DNA of 64,000 nucleotides from Thalassospira australica (GTDB lineage: Bacteria; Pseudomonadota; Alphaproteobacteria; Rhodospirillales; Thalassospiraceae), in contig NZ_JRJE01000031.1 in assembly GCF_000763295.1 (NCBI RefSeq), positions 124,001-188,000 of the forward strand, read 5' to 3'. A program made the position numbers and the translations under genes. Positions 44,534 to 53,255 of this stretch are shown here, one piece after another. The notes beneath the pieces are model-generated. The model saw only the letters and a program-made list of their open reading frames with translations. It did no database searches and had not been told where the DNA came from. Every line of letters begins with the position of its first letter. Positions within the stretch are counted from its first letter, which is position 1.

Positions 44534-44558
44534 AACGGGCACCGCAACGGTGCCCGTT
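44534..44558 (+). terminator. Terminator after the receptor-like gene
   Basis: Perfect 11-bp stem AACGGGCACCG / CGGTGCCCGTT, loop CAA, followed by CTGCTTATG. T-run weak. Confidence 0.65.
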
Positions 44559-44682
44559 CTGCTTATGTGAACCACTGCAAGGTGGTTCGTGCTTGTCCAT
44601 TCATTGTAAACCCTTTAGTTGTGCAATCATTTTGTTGGTAAAATGTCATTGTGTGTGGCGTTTGCTTGGGGAGGCTGGCTGG

Positions 44683-45495
44683 ATGGAATTGATACTCGCG
44701 AAGATTGCCGTCTCTATCGCGACAGTGTTGGGGCTTTCGGTCTTGGCCGAGCGCGCAGGACCACGTGTAGCCGGGGTGTTGTCGGGATATCCTCTGGGGA
44801 CCGCCATCTTGCTGTATTTCATCGCGATCGAGCAGGGCATCACCTTTGCCAGCGAGAGCGCGGTATACGCGCTTCCGGGATTGATCGCGACGCTTACATT
44901 TTTGTACGTCTATTTTCTGGTGTCGAAAATATCCGTCAGTTTGCCGGTTCTTGTTCAAATCATTCTGAGCTCATGCGGCGCATTTACCGGGTTTTTGGCT
45001 GTATCCTGGGTGTTCCAGCTGGCTGCCTTAAGTTTGCCGATAGCAGCAGTCGTTTTGTTGATCGCGATTTTTGTAGCACTTGTTCTGTTTCGTAAAATCG
45101 AGAATGTGCGCATTCTTAACCGTGTGCGGCTGACCAAGTGGGTGGTAATGCTGCGTGCTGCCCTTGCTGCGGTCATTGTTCTAGTCATTAGTGGTTTGGC
45201 TGCCTGGATCGGTCCACGCTGGTCGGGGCTGCTATCTGGTTTCCCAGTCACGCTGTATCCGATGATGCTGATCTTGCATTTCACCTACGGGGCAGAACCT
45301 GTTCACACCCTGATCAGAAACTTTCCACGCGGGATGGGGGCATTATGGGTTTACATACTTGCAGTGACCCTTGGTTATCCCGTTCTTGGCCTTGGTTGGG
45401 GGACGCTTTGTGCCTTTGGGGCCGCAACTGTTTATCTGGTCAGTTATTCCACTTTGGTCTGGATGCGCCAAAAGTCCGTGCAAGCAGACGGTTGA
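44683..45495 (+). CDS. Multi-pass membrane protein with two similar halves
   Basis: About 270 aa with eight to nine hydrophobic segments. Each half carries a related motif: RVAGVLSGYPLGTAILLYF (~25) and RWSGLLSGFPVTLYPMMLI (~190), suggesting an internal duplication, as in transporters built from two inverted repeats. The motif resembles the small GlpM/DUF3147 membrane proteins, which would be single-copy relatives, but this is a weak link. The ATG at 44683 has GGGGAGG upstream; the 30 residues before it in the open frame are rejected. Function unknown; a transporter is plausible. Confidence 0.7.
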   Translation: MELILAKIAVSIATVLGLSVLAERAGPRVAGVLSGYPLGTAILLYFIAIEQGITFASESAVYALPGLIATLTFLYVYFLVSKISVSLPVLVQIILSSCGAFTGFLAVSWVFQLAALSLPIAAVVLLIAIFVALVLFRKIENVRILNRVRLTKWVVMLRAALAAVIVLVISGLAAWIGPRWSGLLSGFPVTLYPMMLILHFTYGAEPVHTLIRNFPRGMGALWVYILAVTLGYPVLGLGWGTLCAFGAATVYLVSYSTLVWMRQKSVQADG

Positions 45496-45566
45496 TCTCC
45501 TAACATTCAGTTACAACAGAACATAATGGTCGACCACGTTGACCATCTTCAGGGAGAAGTAGCTGC

Positions 45567-46328
45567 ATGCAGCAAGTCCAGTCACTGGTCAGGGCTCTTA
45601 GCATTCTGAACGCACTCGCCGAAAGCGACGACGGGATGACTCTGACCGAAATTTCCCAACAGGTGAAATTGCCGCCATCGACGGCGCACAGGTTGCTGAC
45701 CACCATGCAACATGAACGCTATGTCTCGTTTGACGGCGAACGCACTCTTTGGTTCGTCGGTGTGCAGGCATTTAGCGTCGGAAACGCCTTTACCAAAAAT
45801 CGTAACCTCAGTCAGATTGCGCGTCCCTATATGCGCGCACTGATGGAAGACAGTGGTGAAACGGTTAATCTGGCTGTTGCAGACGGCGGGGAAGTGATTT
45901 TCCTGTCACAGGTCGAATGCCGCAAGATGATGCGTGCATTGGTTACACCGGGACGTCGGGCCTTGATGCATTGTTCCGGTGTTGGCAAGGCGTTACTGGC
46001 GTTTTTGCCAGAAGAAGAATTGCATTCCGTCGTAACGCAGCATGGACTGCCAAAGATAACGGATCGTACGCTGACAACCGAAAATGCACTGTCAAAGGAT
46101 CTGGAACGATCACGCCAACGCGGTTATGCCCTTGACGATGAAGAGCATGCCGTTGGTTTGCGATGTGTTGCGGGTGTTGTGCGTGATGAAACAGGCGCGC
46201 CCATTGCGGCTTTGTCCCTTTCGGGGCCGGCTGCACGCATTCCAAATGATCAGATTGAACAGCTTGGCCTAAAAGTGCGTCGGGTCTGTGCCGATCTTAG
46301 CCGTGAATATGGCGGCAAGCCTGTATGA
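45567..46328 (+). CDS. IclR-family transcriptional regulator
   Basis: IclR-type regulator, 253 aa. N-terminal winged helix (MQQVQSLVRALSILNALAES; TLTEISQQVKLPPSTAHRLLTTM) and a C-terminal effector domain with HCSGVGKALLAFLPEEEL (~133) and YALDDEEHAVGLRCVAGVV (~188), typical of the family, which commonly controls aromatic or carboxylic-acid catabolism. GGGAG precedes the ATG. The neighbours do not reveal its target. A 12-bp hairpin follows. Confidence 0.9.
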   Translation: MQQVQSLVRALSILNALAESDDGMTLTEISQQVKLPPSTAHRLLTTMQHERYVSFDGERTLWFVGVQAFSVGNAFTKNRNLSQIARPYMRALMEDSGETVNLAVADGGEVIFLSQVECRKMMRALVTPGRRALMHCSGVGKALLAFLPEEELHSVVTQHGLPKITDRTLTTENALSKDLERSRQRGYALDDEEHAVGLRCVAGVVRDETGAPIAALSLSGPAARIPNDQIEQLGLKVRRVCADLSREYGGKPV

Positions 46329-46348
46329 TAATGTGCTCGGGTATTCGG

Positions 46349-46379
46349 GTGATCAGCGTGTCTTGGTCACGCTGATCAC
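46349..46379. terminator. Hairpin between the IclR gene and msrA
   Basis: Perfect 12-bp stem GTGATCAGCGTG / CACGCTGATCAC with loop TCTTGGT, in the short gap between two convergent genes. No T-run on either side; shared terminator is the likeliest reading. Confidence 0.6.
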
Positions 46380-46386
46380 AAAGGCC

Positions 46387-47031
46387 TTACATTCCCGGGC
46401 AGGAAACACCAGTACCGCCCAAGCCACAATATCCGTCGGGATTTTTGTGCAAATACTGCTGATGGAAATCTTCAGCATAAAAGAAGGTTGGTGCTTCAGT
46501 GATTGTGGTCGTTACGTCACCCTGACCAGCGGCTTTCAGCGCGGCATTATATTCATCGCGTGATTTGGTCGCCGTTTCAAGCTGCTGGGTGTCATAGGTG
46601 TAGATGGCCGACCGGTATTGAGTGCCGACATCATTGCCCTGACGCATGCCCTGGGTCGGGTCGTGACTTTCCCAAAACAGCTTCAATAGTGCCGAATAGG
46701 TAGTTACTTTCGGATCATAAACGACCAGAACGACTTCGGCATGGCCGGTCATGCCACTGCAAACCTCACGATAAGTCGGGTTCTTGGTGTGTCCGCCAGC
46801 ATAGCCAACAGCAGTGGTGTAGACGCCGTTTGCTTGCCAGAACAGGCGTTCTGCCCCCCAAAAACATCCCATGCCAAACACGGCAACTTCCAGATTTTCA
46901 GGGAAGGGGCCGGTCATGGGATTACCGGTCACGATATTGACATCAGCAACGGGAATCGCTTCATCCCGTCCGGGGAGGGCGGTGTCTGCTGTCGGCATCT
47001 TTGGTTTGTCGGATTTCAGCACGGAGAACAT
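46387..47031 (-). CDS. msrA: Peptide methionine sulfoxide reductase A
   Basis: Repairs Met-S-sulfoxide in oxidised proteins. The catalytic motif [10 protein letters not shown] is at ~51-60, [12 protein letters not shown] and the [19 protein letters not shown] block bind the sulfoxide, and the C-terminal [13 protein letters not shown] carries the recycling cysteines. The start at 47031 follows AGGA; the 21 residues upstream in the open frame are unlike the family. At 214 aa it is the long MsrA type. No signal peptide, so it is cytoplasmic. Confidence 0.95.
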   Translation of the reverse strand: MFSVLKSDKPKMPTADTALPGRDEAIPVADVNIVTGNPMTGPFPENLEVAVFGMGCFWGAERLFWQANGVYTTAVGYAGGHTKNPTYREVCSGMTGHAEVVLVVYDPKVTTYSALLKLFWESHDPTQGMRQGNDVGTQYRSAIYTYDTQQLETATKSRDEYNAALKAAGQGDVTTTITEAPTFFYAEDFHQQYLHKNPDGYCGLGGTGVSCPGM

Positions 47032-47191
47032 GGGTAATTCCTGCGATATGTTGTGTTCTTGAGTGCAATGTACTCCAGACACGCACAATATCAATTCCCG
47101 TGTTGATCAAATGTCTTTGAACATTCTTTTGGCAGCGCCGAAAGGACACCGGATAATTGGCATCAAAGTTCGGTTTAACCGGTCAATAGGC

Positions 47192-47530
47192 ATGGCGTTG
47201 CGCAAGCTAAGGCATTTGAAATCAATCATGCTGATGGTGTCAGGGGCAATCTGTCTGCTCGTTGGATTGATGTTCTTGCCGTTGCCGCCGCCATTCTTTG
47301 GAATGGTGTTTATCGCAATTGGCGTCCCGCTGCTTGCGGCAGGATCAAAAAGAACGCGGCGCTTCATTCAGCATCTGCGTTGGCGCTATTATCGTCACAA
47401 CGCCAGAATAGAATACCTTTTGGCAAAGATGCCCGGGTTCGTGCGCCGGCATGGGCAAAAAACACGTCCGGAAGGATTGATGCGTTCGCACAAAATGGCG
47501 ACATCGAACAGAAACCGGCTTAAGGGGTAA
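47192..47530 (+). CDS. Small membrane protein, PGPGW-like
   Basis: A short membrane protein with two hydrophobic stretches around a Pro-rich turn (GLMFLPLPPPFFGMVFIAIG) followed by a basic segment (KRTRRFIQHLRWRYYR). This layout resembles the putative PGPGW-motif membrane family, in which the motif joins two membrane segments, but the exact motif is changed to PLPPPF. The start is uncertain: ATG at 47192 gives ~112 aa; an earlier start near 47111 is possible. It overlaps the convergent SPOR gene by 11 bp at the 3' ends. Confidence 0.55.
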   Translation: MALRKLRHLKSIMLMVSGAICLLVGLMFLPLPPPFFGMVFIAIGVPLLAAGSKRTRRFIQHLRWRYYRHNARIEYLLAKMPGFVRRHGQKTRPEGLMRSHKMATSNRNRLKG

Positions 47531-48896
47531 CGCGTCGGACCAAACAATCTGTGCCAGCCGCTTTCAGCGCATTGCAGGCCCGGGTTGCCTCAGCAGACGA
47601 ACCATAGTTCCCCGTCAGTAGGCGGAAGAACAGACCCTTTCCTTCAATCGCAATGCTGACCACTTCGTGAGAGGCGGAATCCAGTATTCCGCCAGAAGCA
47701 GACTGGAACTTTCCCCATGCACCTTCTGCGCGTCCGCGTGAGCGGTATGCGGCAAGTTGCACCGCATAATAGGGTGCGCCTGTTTGGGCCGATGGTGACG
47801 TCTCGGCAACTGGTGGTGCTGGCATTGAATTTGCGGGTTTAGGTGTGGTCGGGTTGGAAGCACCCGACGTGGATGTAATCGGTAACTCGATCATGGGCTG
47901 CGTAGGGGCAGGGTCCTTGATGTCCAGGTTGCCCTGTTCAATGGGCCGTGAGTTTGCATCTACAATCGTACCACTATGTTCAGACGAGGCAGAATCACCT
48001 GAAATGGTCGCAACTTCTGCCGTCAGAGCCGGACGTGTCGGCTCCGCGTGTGGGACTGGGACAGGTGCAGGGGCTTCGTCAGGCACCGAAGCGGTGTTTG
48101 GTAACAGAGCGTTGTCTTTTTGGCGGGCAGAAGGTTGCGATGCCGCAGCCGTTGCAGCAGTCCCGGTAGCGACCGTGCGGCGATCAACGCTTGTGAGTGT
48201 TGCGGTATTCTCGCTGACTTCCATTTCCATGCGGACAATTGGACTTGTACTGTCTTCAGGGTCAGCCTCTACCACGCCGCCAGATTCATAAAAACGACGA
48301 TCACGTTCAACTTGCGGCGGGTCTGGTAATTCAGGACCGGGTGCGACGGTCGCTGACGCGACAACGCTGTCGATTTCGGCGGATCGTGCAAATTCAGGTG
48401 AGGCGGTATCAAGCGCGACAAGGCGGCGTTGGGCCAAGCTATTGATACTGCCCGATAATTTCACACCTTGTCCGCAATCAAGGTTAATCTTTAAGTCCGG
48501 TGGTGTTGCCGTAAGCCATACATAAAGTTTGCGCGCATGAGCGTAGTCGCCGTTCATGTCATACGTAATGGCTTGAAGTAAGTTTTCCTGCGGCGTTCCT
48601 TCTAACGAAATCGCATCAACAGGTGTATCGCCGGACTGTTTGTTGTCCTCTGAATACTGGCTGTGTTGTCCGAAAAACAGTCCACACGCTGCTTTGTCAA
48701 AATTAGCCTTGTCGGCGGCACTTTGTGCGGTATTGGCAACGGAAGTGGGTTCTTGCGCGCCTGATGAATTTCCAAACCAGAGACCCGACAAATCATCCGT
48801 GCTACAGGCCGTAAGAAGCGGCAGGATAGCTGCGGCAGTTAACCATACCCGTTTGGATCGGGGGTTTCTTTTGGTTGTCGCAAACCTGATTTTCAC
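47520..48896 (-). CDS. SPOR-domain lipoprotein
   Basis: Envelope protein of 458 aa. The lipobox PLLTAC puts the acylated Cys at 31, after a basic start. The long middle (~60-370) is low-complexity and Pro/Ala/Ser-rich, typical of a periplasmic tether. The last ~80 residues form a SPOR domain (YYAVQLAAYRSRGRAEGAW; GLFFRLLTGNYGSSAEA), which binds glycan strands lacking stem peptides at division sites. Likely anchored in the outer membrane and recruited to the septum. Not homologous to a specific named division protein that I can identify. Confidence 0.85.
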   Translation of the reverse strand: MKIRFATTKRNPRSKRVWLTAAAILPLLTACSTDDLSGLWFGNSSGAQEPTSVANTAQSAADKANFDKAACGLFFGQHSQYSEDNKQSGDTPVDAISLEGTPQENLLQAITYDMNGDYAHARKLYVWLTATPPDLKINLDCGQGVKLSGSINSLAQRRLVALDTASPEFARSAEIDSVVASATVAPGPELPDPPQVERDRRFYESGGVVEADPEDSTSPIVRMEMEVSENTATLTSVDRRTVATGTAATAAASQPSARQKDNALLPNTASVPDEAPAPVPVPHAEPTRPALTAEVATISGDSASSEHSGTIVDANSRPIEQGNLDIKDPAPTQPMIELPITSTSGASNPTTPKPANSMPAPPVAETSPSAQTGAPYYAVQLAAYRSRGRAEGAWGKFQSASGGILDSASHEVVSIAIEGKGLFFRLLTGNYGSSAEATRACNALKAAGTDCLVRRVTP

Positions 48897-49070
48897 GCTT
48901 CACCTGATTATCGTTATTTAAGCGGAAGTTATATCTGCGCCAAGACACAAAAACAACTGTTGCAAGCAGTTGGGATACTGTCAAGCACACTCAAATATCA
49001 GAGAGATAAGCAAACCGGGGACTGTTTGGCGGAACTCGCACGGCGGGCGTTTGGGCGACGCAACCCGGGA

Positions 49071-49466
49071 TTAGCGCATGATCAACGGGACCATAATCCC
49101 CGCCAGAAGAACCAGCACGGTGATCGCAATAACAATGTTGATAATGCCTTTGGTTGCCTGATTTGCAACTTCACGTGTCACCGCCGGTTTTTTGGGGCCA
49201 CGGCGTGCACCACTGCTACCGCTACCAGACGCGCCTTGCGTGCTTTCACGGGTAAGGATTTTGACAACCTGCTTTTTGTCTTTGCGGGTTGCCTGATCAT
49301 ATTTGTTTTCGATCACCCGGATTTCGGTGTTCTTGGCGTTGGTAAGAGCCTCTTTCGCGGAATTAACAGCGGCGGCATAGTCCGACACCGTTTCCAGTTC
49401 CATTTGCTGACCGGTGGAGCGTACACACATCACGGTGTAGCTCTTTTTCATGATCGCGTCAGACAT
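49071..49466 (-). CDS. Small tail-anchored membrane protein of unknown function
   Basis: 131 aa: an N-terminal ~65-residue alpha/beta unit (YTVMCVRST; TEIRVIENKYDQ), a Ser/Gly/basic linker, and one C-terminal membrane segment (IINIVIAITVLVLLAGIMVPL), so the body should be cytoplasmic. The N-terminal unit resembles the start of the 563-aa protein at 18185, with the same spacing of VM..R, a central helix with repeated Ala, and an RV(V/I) strand. I do not recognise a named family. A purine-rich GGGATGAG lies before the ATG. Confidence 0.75.
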   Translation of the reverse strand: MSDAIMKKSYTVMCVRSTGQQMELETVSDYAAAVNSAKEALTNAKNTEIRVIENKYDQATRKDKKQVVKILTRESTQGASGSGSSGARRGPKKPAVTREVANQATKGIINIVIAITVLVLLAGIMVPLIMR

Positions 49467-49574
49467 AACTCATCCCAGTTCCAAATTACCTGCCGCAGAC
49501 ATATGGCGCTATTGTGCGAATTTGAAAACCTATTCTGACGAATATTTTTCTATGCTGTTTGGTTCGCTGAGGAG

Positions 49575-50042
49575 TCAGTTGGTGATTTTACCTGAAAGTT
49601 CTTTGTACTCGTCACAGTCGGTGCCACATACCTGCGCCAATCGCGCCAGATTTTCCCGGGCCATTTCCGGTTTGCCGGTTTGGAGGAACAGTTCACCCTG
49701 ATACTCCAGCGCCCCCAAATGTTCCGGATTGATCATCAACGCGCGTTCATAGTTCTGTGCGGCACTGTCAAAATCGCCAAGTTTCCGTTGGCTATAGGCA
49801 AGATAGTTATAGAGATCCGCATTGTCTGGATCGTCTTTCAGCATGTTTTCGACCTTGTCGATCGCCATGTCATACATGCCGGTATCAACCAGTTCGGATA
49901 CGGCGGAAAGGTCGGTGCCATCGGAACTCCAGGTATCTGAACTTCCCATTGCCAGCGCATTGGTCGCAACCATAGGGCTGGCAAGAAACATCAGGACTGC
50001 GAAAGCCTTGATCAATTTTGGGGTTTCACCAGTGAGGGTCAT
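49575..50042 (-). CDS. Exported TPR-repeat protein
   Basis: 155 aa with an N-terminal signal peptide (~1-32, AFAVLMFLASPMVATNALA) and tetratricopeptide repeats: DNADLYNYLAYSQRKLGDFDSAAQNYERAL and EHLGALEYQGELFLQTGKPEMARENL are clear units (quoted only in part here as positions ~78-107 and ~112-137). Periplasmic protein-protein interaction is the expected role. CGTDC near the end could form a disulphide. It lies upstream of the tail-anchored protein on the same strand. Confidence 0.85.
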   Translation of the reverse strand: MTLTGETPKLIKAFAVLMFLASPMVATNALAMGSSDTWSSDGTDLSAVSELVDTGMYDMAIDKVENMLKDDPDNADLYNYLAYSQRKLGDFDSAAQNYERALMINPEHLGALEYQGELFLQTGKPEMARENLARLAQVCGTDCDEYKELSGKITN

Positions 50043-50176
50043 CGTCGTACCTTTCCTTGATCGTCACATGCCAATAGTACGTGCGTTGGGAAAATCTGAA
50101 TGTGTGATTTATCACAACTGAAAGGTTTTCCTAGTCACTTGTTGGTGAAAAACATGTCAATGAAAGGGCATTTTCC

Positions 50177-50917
50177 TTGGGAGTAATCGAGACACTTGCA
50201 TTGGGGATGGGCGGTGCCTGGGCCAGCGGGGTAAACCTTTATGGTACCGTGGTTATTCTTGGCATGATGGACAATTTTGGCCTGCTGGATTTACCACCAG
50301 AACTTCAAATACTTACCAGTTGGTGGGTGCTTGCACTGGCAATGTTTTTGTATTTGATCGAATTCGTTGCGGACAAAATTCCCATCGTCGACAGCATTTG
50401 GGATGGCATTCACACATTCATCCGCATTCCTGCAGGCGCATTGCTTGCAGCGGGCGCAATGGGTGGCCTTGATGCCGGGTTGGGCGACGAAGTTCAAACG
50501 GCAATCGGATTGCTTGTTGGAGGGACAATTGCTGCGGGCAGTCATTTCACCAAGGCCGGAAGCCGTGCTGCGATCAATACATCACCAGAACCCGTCACCA
50601 ACAGCATTGCTTCCGTGGCAGAGGATGTGGCTGTCTTTGGTGCGCTTTACACTGTCGTGTTTCATCCGGTGGTGTTTTTCGTGCTGTTTGCGCTCTTTAT
50701 TCTGTTGTTGGTGTGGCTGGTGCCCAAAATCTGGCGTTTTATCGGGCAGGTGTTTGGCAATGCCCGTCATCCGGCGGCGGCCTATGGGCAGGCCAAAGCC
50801 TATCAAGGGGCGGGTTATGACCCGACCCGGGGCAGCAATACTGACAAAATCAGTTTAAGCGGGGTGGATCAGCAATCCTCTTTGCCAGGAAGTGATCCCA
50901 AGTTGCCTCCGCGTTAA
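50177..50917 (+). CDS. DUF4126-family membrane protein
   Basis: Membrane protein of 246 aa. The opening GMGGAWASGVNLYGTVVILG, the DKIPIVDSIWDGIHTFIRIPAGALLAAGAMG stretch (~68-98) and the repeated SHFTKAGSRAAINTSPEP block are typical of DUF4126. About five hydrophobic segments, followed by a polar C-terminal tail of ~50 residues. Starts at a TTG with AAGGG upstream. Function of the family is unknown. Confidence 0.82.
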   Translation: MGVIETLALGMGGAWASGVNLYGTVVILGMMDNFGLLDLPPELQILTSWWVLALAMFLYLIEFVADKIPIVDSIWDGIHTFIRIPAGALLAAGAMGGLDAGLGDEVQTAIGLLVGGTIAAGSHFTKAGSRAAINTSPEPVTNSIASVAEDVAVFGALYTVVFHPVVFFVLFALFILLLVWLVPKIWRFIGQVFGNARHPAAAYGQAKAYQGAGYDPTRGSNTDKISLSGVDQQSSLPGSDPKLPPR

Positions 50918-50927
50918 ACGCACAAAA

Positions 50928-50964
50928 GCCAAAGCCCGCAAGCATTTGACTTGCGGGCTTTGGC
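50928..50964. terminator. Shared terminator between the DUF4126 gene and thrS
   Basis: Perfect 15-bp stem GCCAAAGCCCGCAAG / CTTGCGGGCTTTGGC with loop CATTTGA between two convergent genes. Confidence 0.8.
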
Positions 50965-50987
50965 CGTTTGGTGAGGTGTCGAATTGA

Positions 50988-52925
50988 TCAGAAGTCTGCT
51001 TCGATCACCCGATCACGGATCTCGGTGACCATTGCGTCGCCGAGTTCTTCGATGCCAAAGGTTTTCTGATGCTTGAAGCCGATGCGGCGCACAGAAGCGG
51101 TTTTTTCTTCGGCTTCGCGTTTGCCAAGGGCAAGGATCATCGGAACCTTGGCGTGGCTATGTTCTCGGACCTTGTAGTTGATTTTCTCGTTACGGGTATC
51201 AAGCTCAACCGTCAGGCCTTTGGCTTCCAGCGCGGCCTTGACCTCTTTGGCGTAATCGTCGGCCTCATTGGTGATCGTGCAGACGACCGCATGAACAGGC
51301 GACAGCCAAAGCGGCAGGCGGCCAGCATAGTTTTCAATCAGAATGCCGATGAAACGTTCCAGTGATCCAAGGATCGCACGGTGCAGCATAACCGGGCGAT
51401 GCTTTTCGCCGTCTTCACCCATATAGGACGCATCCAGACGTTCCGGCAGAACAAAGTCGGCCTGAAGCGTACCACACTGCCAGTCACGGCCAATCGCGTC
51501 ACGCAAAACGAATTCAAGTTTCGGGCCATAGAATGCCCCTTCACCCGGATTGACTTCCAGTGCGAGACCAGCTTCTTCGGCGGCTTCGCGAAGCGCGGTT
51601 TCAGCTTTGTCCCAAATCTCATCCGATCCGGCTCGGACTTCCGGGCGGTCGGAGAATTTGACAAGGATGTCGGTGAAGCCAAAGTCCTTATAAACCGATT
51701 TCAAAAGATCGCAGAAAATCTTGGTTTCCGAAACGATCTGGTCTTCGGTGCAGAAGATATGCGCATCATCCTGAATGAACTGACGGACACGCATGATGCC
51801 ATGTAAACCACCCGACGGTTCATTGCGGTGACAGCAGCCAAATTCGGCCATACGAAGCGGCAGATCACGGTATGATTTGCTGCCGAGACGGAAAATCTGC
51901 ACGTGACACGGACAGTTCATCGGCTTAAGGGCCAGAACCTTTTCCGGATCGTCGTCATCCGGGGTGGTGGTGAACATGTTCTCGCGGAACTTTTCCCAGT
52001 GACCCGATTTTTCCCAAAGTACACGGTCCACAAGCTGTGGCGTGCGGACTTCCTGATACCCGGCATCATCCAAACGATCACGGATATAGGTCTCAACCTT
52101 GCGATACAGCTTCAGGCCCTTGTCATGCCAGAAGACCGACCCTTGGGCCTCTTCCTGCATGTGGAACAGGTCCATTTCACGGCCGAGGCGACGGTGATCA
52201 CGCTTTTCTGCTTCTTCAAGCATATGCAGATAGGCATCAAGGTCGTCCTTGTTCTCCCAGCACGTGCCATAAATCCGCTGCAGCATCTCATTGTCGGAAT
52301 TGCCGCGCCAATAGGCACCAGCCACCTTCATCAATTTAAAGGCCTTGCCAATCTTGCCGGTGGACGGCGCATGCGGGCCACGGCACAGGTCAATGAAATC
52401 GCCCTGGCGATAGCAGGTGATGGTTTCCGTTTCCGGCAGGTCTTCGATGATCTCAGCTTTGTATTTTTCGCCCTTCTCAAGGAAGAACTTGATGGCTTCG
52501 TTGCGATCCCAGACTTCGCGCACAATCGGTTCGTTGCGTTCGATGATCTTGTGCATCTGCTTTTCGATCTTGACCAGATCGTCCGGCGTGAACGGCGTTT
52601 CACGGGCAAAGTCATAATAGAAGCCGTTTTCGATCGACGGGCCAATCGTGACCTGCGTATCGGGATAAAGCTCTTGCACGGCTTCTGCCATGACGTGTGC
52701 GCAGTCGTGACGGATCAGCGGCAGAACCTCTTGATGGCCCTTTGTCACGATTTCGATAGTCGCGTCAGTGTCAATTTCACGCGCAAGGTCGCGCACTTCA
52801 CCGTTGACGATGATGGCAAAGGATTTCTTTGCCAGCGAAGAACTGATGCTTTTGGCGACATCGAAACCCGATACGGGGCCGTCGAATTCGCGTACGGCGC
52901 CATCGGGAAGGGTCAGGGCAATCAT
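50988..52925 (-). CDS. thrS: Threonyl-tRNA synthetase
   Basis: Class II synthetase charging tRNA-Thr, 645 aa. Domains in order: TGS (~1-62), the editing domain with the [10 protein letters not shown] motif (~73), the catalytic core with the Zn ligand Cys in [10 protein letters not shown] (~335), His in QDDAHIFC (~387) and His in [10 protein letters not shown] (~515), and the anticodon-binding domain from ~545. Length is standard. Preceded by a ~330-bp leader containing repeated boxes. A long antisense open frame (51903-52967) is a codon-bias shadow. Confidence 0.97.
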   Translation of the reverse strand: MIALTLPDGAVREFDGPVSGFDVAKSISSSLAKKSFAIIVNGEVRDLAREIDTDATIEIVTKGHQEVLPLIRHDCAHVMAEAVQELYPDTQVTIGPSIENGFYYDFARETPFTPDDLVKIEKQMHKIIERNEPIVREVWDRNEAIKFFLEKGEKYKAEIIEDLPETETITCYRQGDFIDLCRGPHAPSTGKIGKAFKLMKVAGAYWRGNSDNEMLQRIYGTCWENKDDLDAYLHMLEEAEKRDHRRLGREMDLFHMQEEAQGSVFWHDKGLKLYRKVETYIRDRLDDAGYQEVRTPQLVDRVLWEKSGHWEKFRENMFTTTPDDDDPEKVLALKPMNCPCHVQIFRLGSKSYRDLPLRMAEFGCCHRNEPSGGLHGIMRVRQFIQDDAHIFCTEDQIVSETKIFCDLLKSVYKDFGFTDILVKFSDRPEVRAGSDEIWDKAETALREAAEEAGLALEVNPGEGAFYGPKLEFVLRDAIGRDWQCGTLQADFVLPERLDASYMGEDGEKHRPVMLHRAILGSLERFIGILIENYAGRLPLWLSPVHAVVCTITNEADDYAKEVKAALEAKGLTVELDTRNEKINYKVREHSHAKVPMILALGKREAEEKTASVRRIGFKHQKTFGIEELGDAMVTEIRDRVIEADF

Positions 52926-53255
52926 GGTTGGTTCAACTCTGCTTTAACTGCGGGCACAATTCGGTAATGCACATATAAGACCCGCATGTTTACGCGGGGT
53001 AAATGCACAAGAAAAGGAATTTCAGGATGAGGTCAAGTTCGCTCTTTGAAAAAAGCGACTTTCGGGACAGCACATTTGCCCGCGCTGCTGTTCGAGCGCG
53101 CAGCGACCTGTGTGATATTCAACATTTTGTCGGCAATGCCGTGCATTGATACTATCCCGATATGTGAACAACCAATATAACAAGAGAAACTTGTAGAGCA
53201 AGATACAAGCCCAAATCAATTCGGCGCCACCACCGCCATCTTACGGGAGCCCCAC
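52926..53255. other. Divergent region upstream of thrS and the second MFS gene
   Basis: 330 bp without a gene. On the thrS side, GGTAATGCACA (52963-52973) and GGTAAATGCACA (52998-53009) form a near-direct repeat, and CCCGCATGTTTACGCGGG (52981-52998) a hairpin with one mismatch. Near 53090-53112, CGCGCT/AGCGCG and CGCTGC/GCAGCG are two mutually exclusive short stems. No classical T-box would be expected in a proteobacterium and none is seen. Confidence 0.4.

Noticed and set aside
51903-52967. 354-aa open frame on the plus strand
   Set aside because: It is antisense to thrS along almost its whole length; the sequence is low in family features and rich in Phe/Gln/Arg, as expected for the complement of a coding strand with biased third positions.
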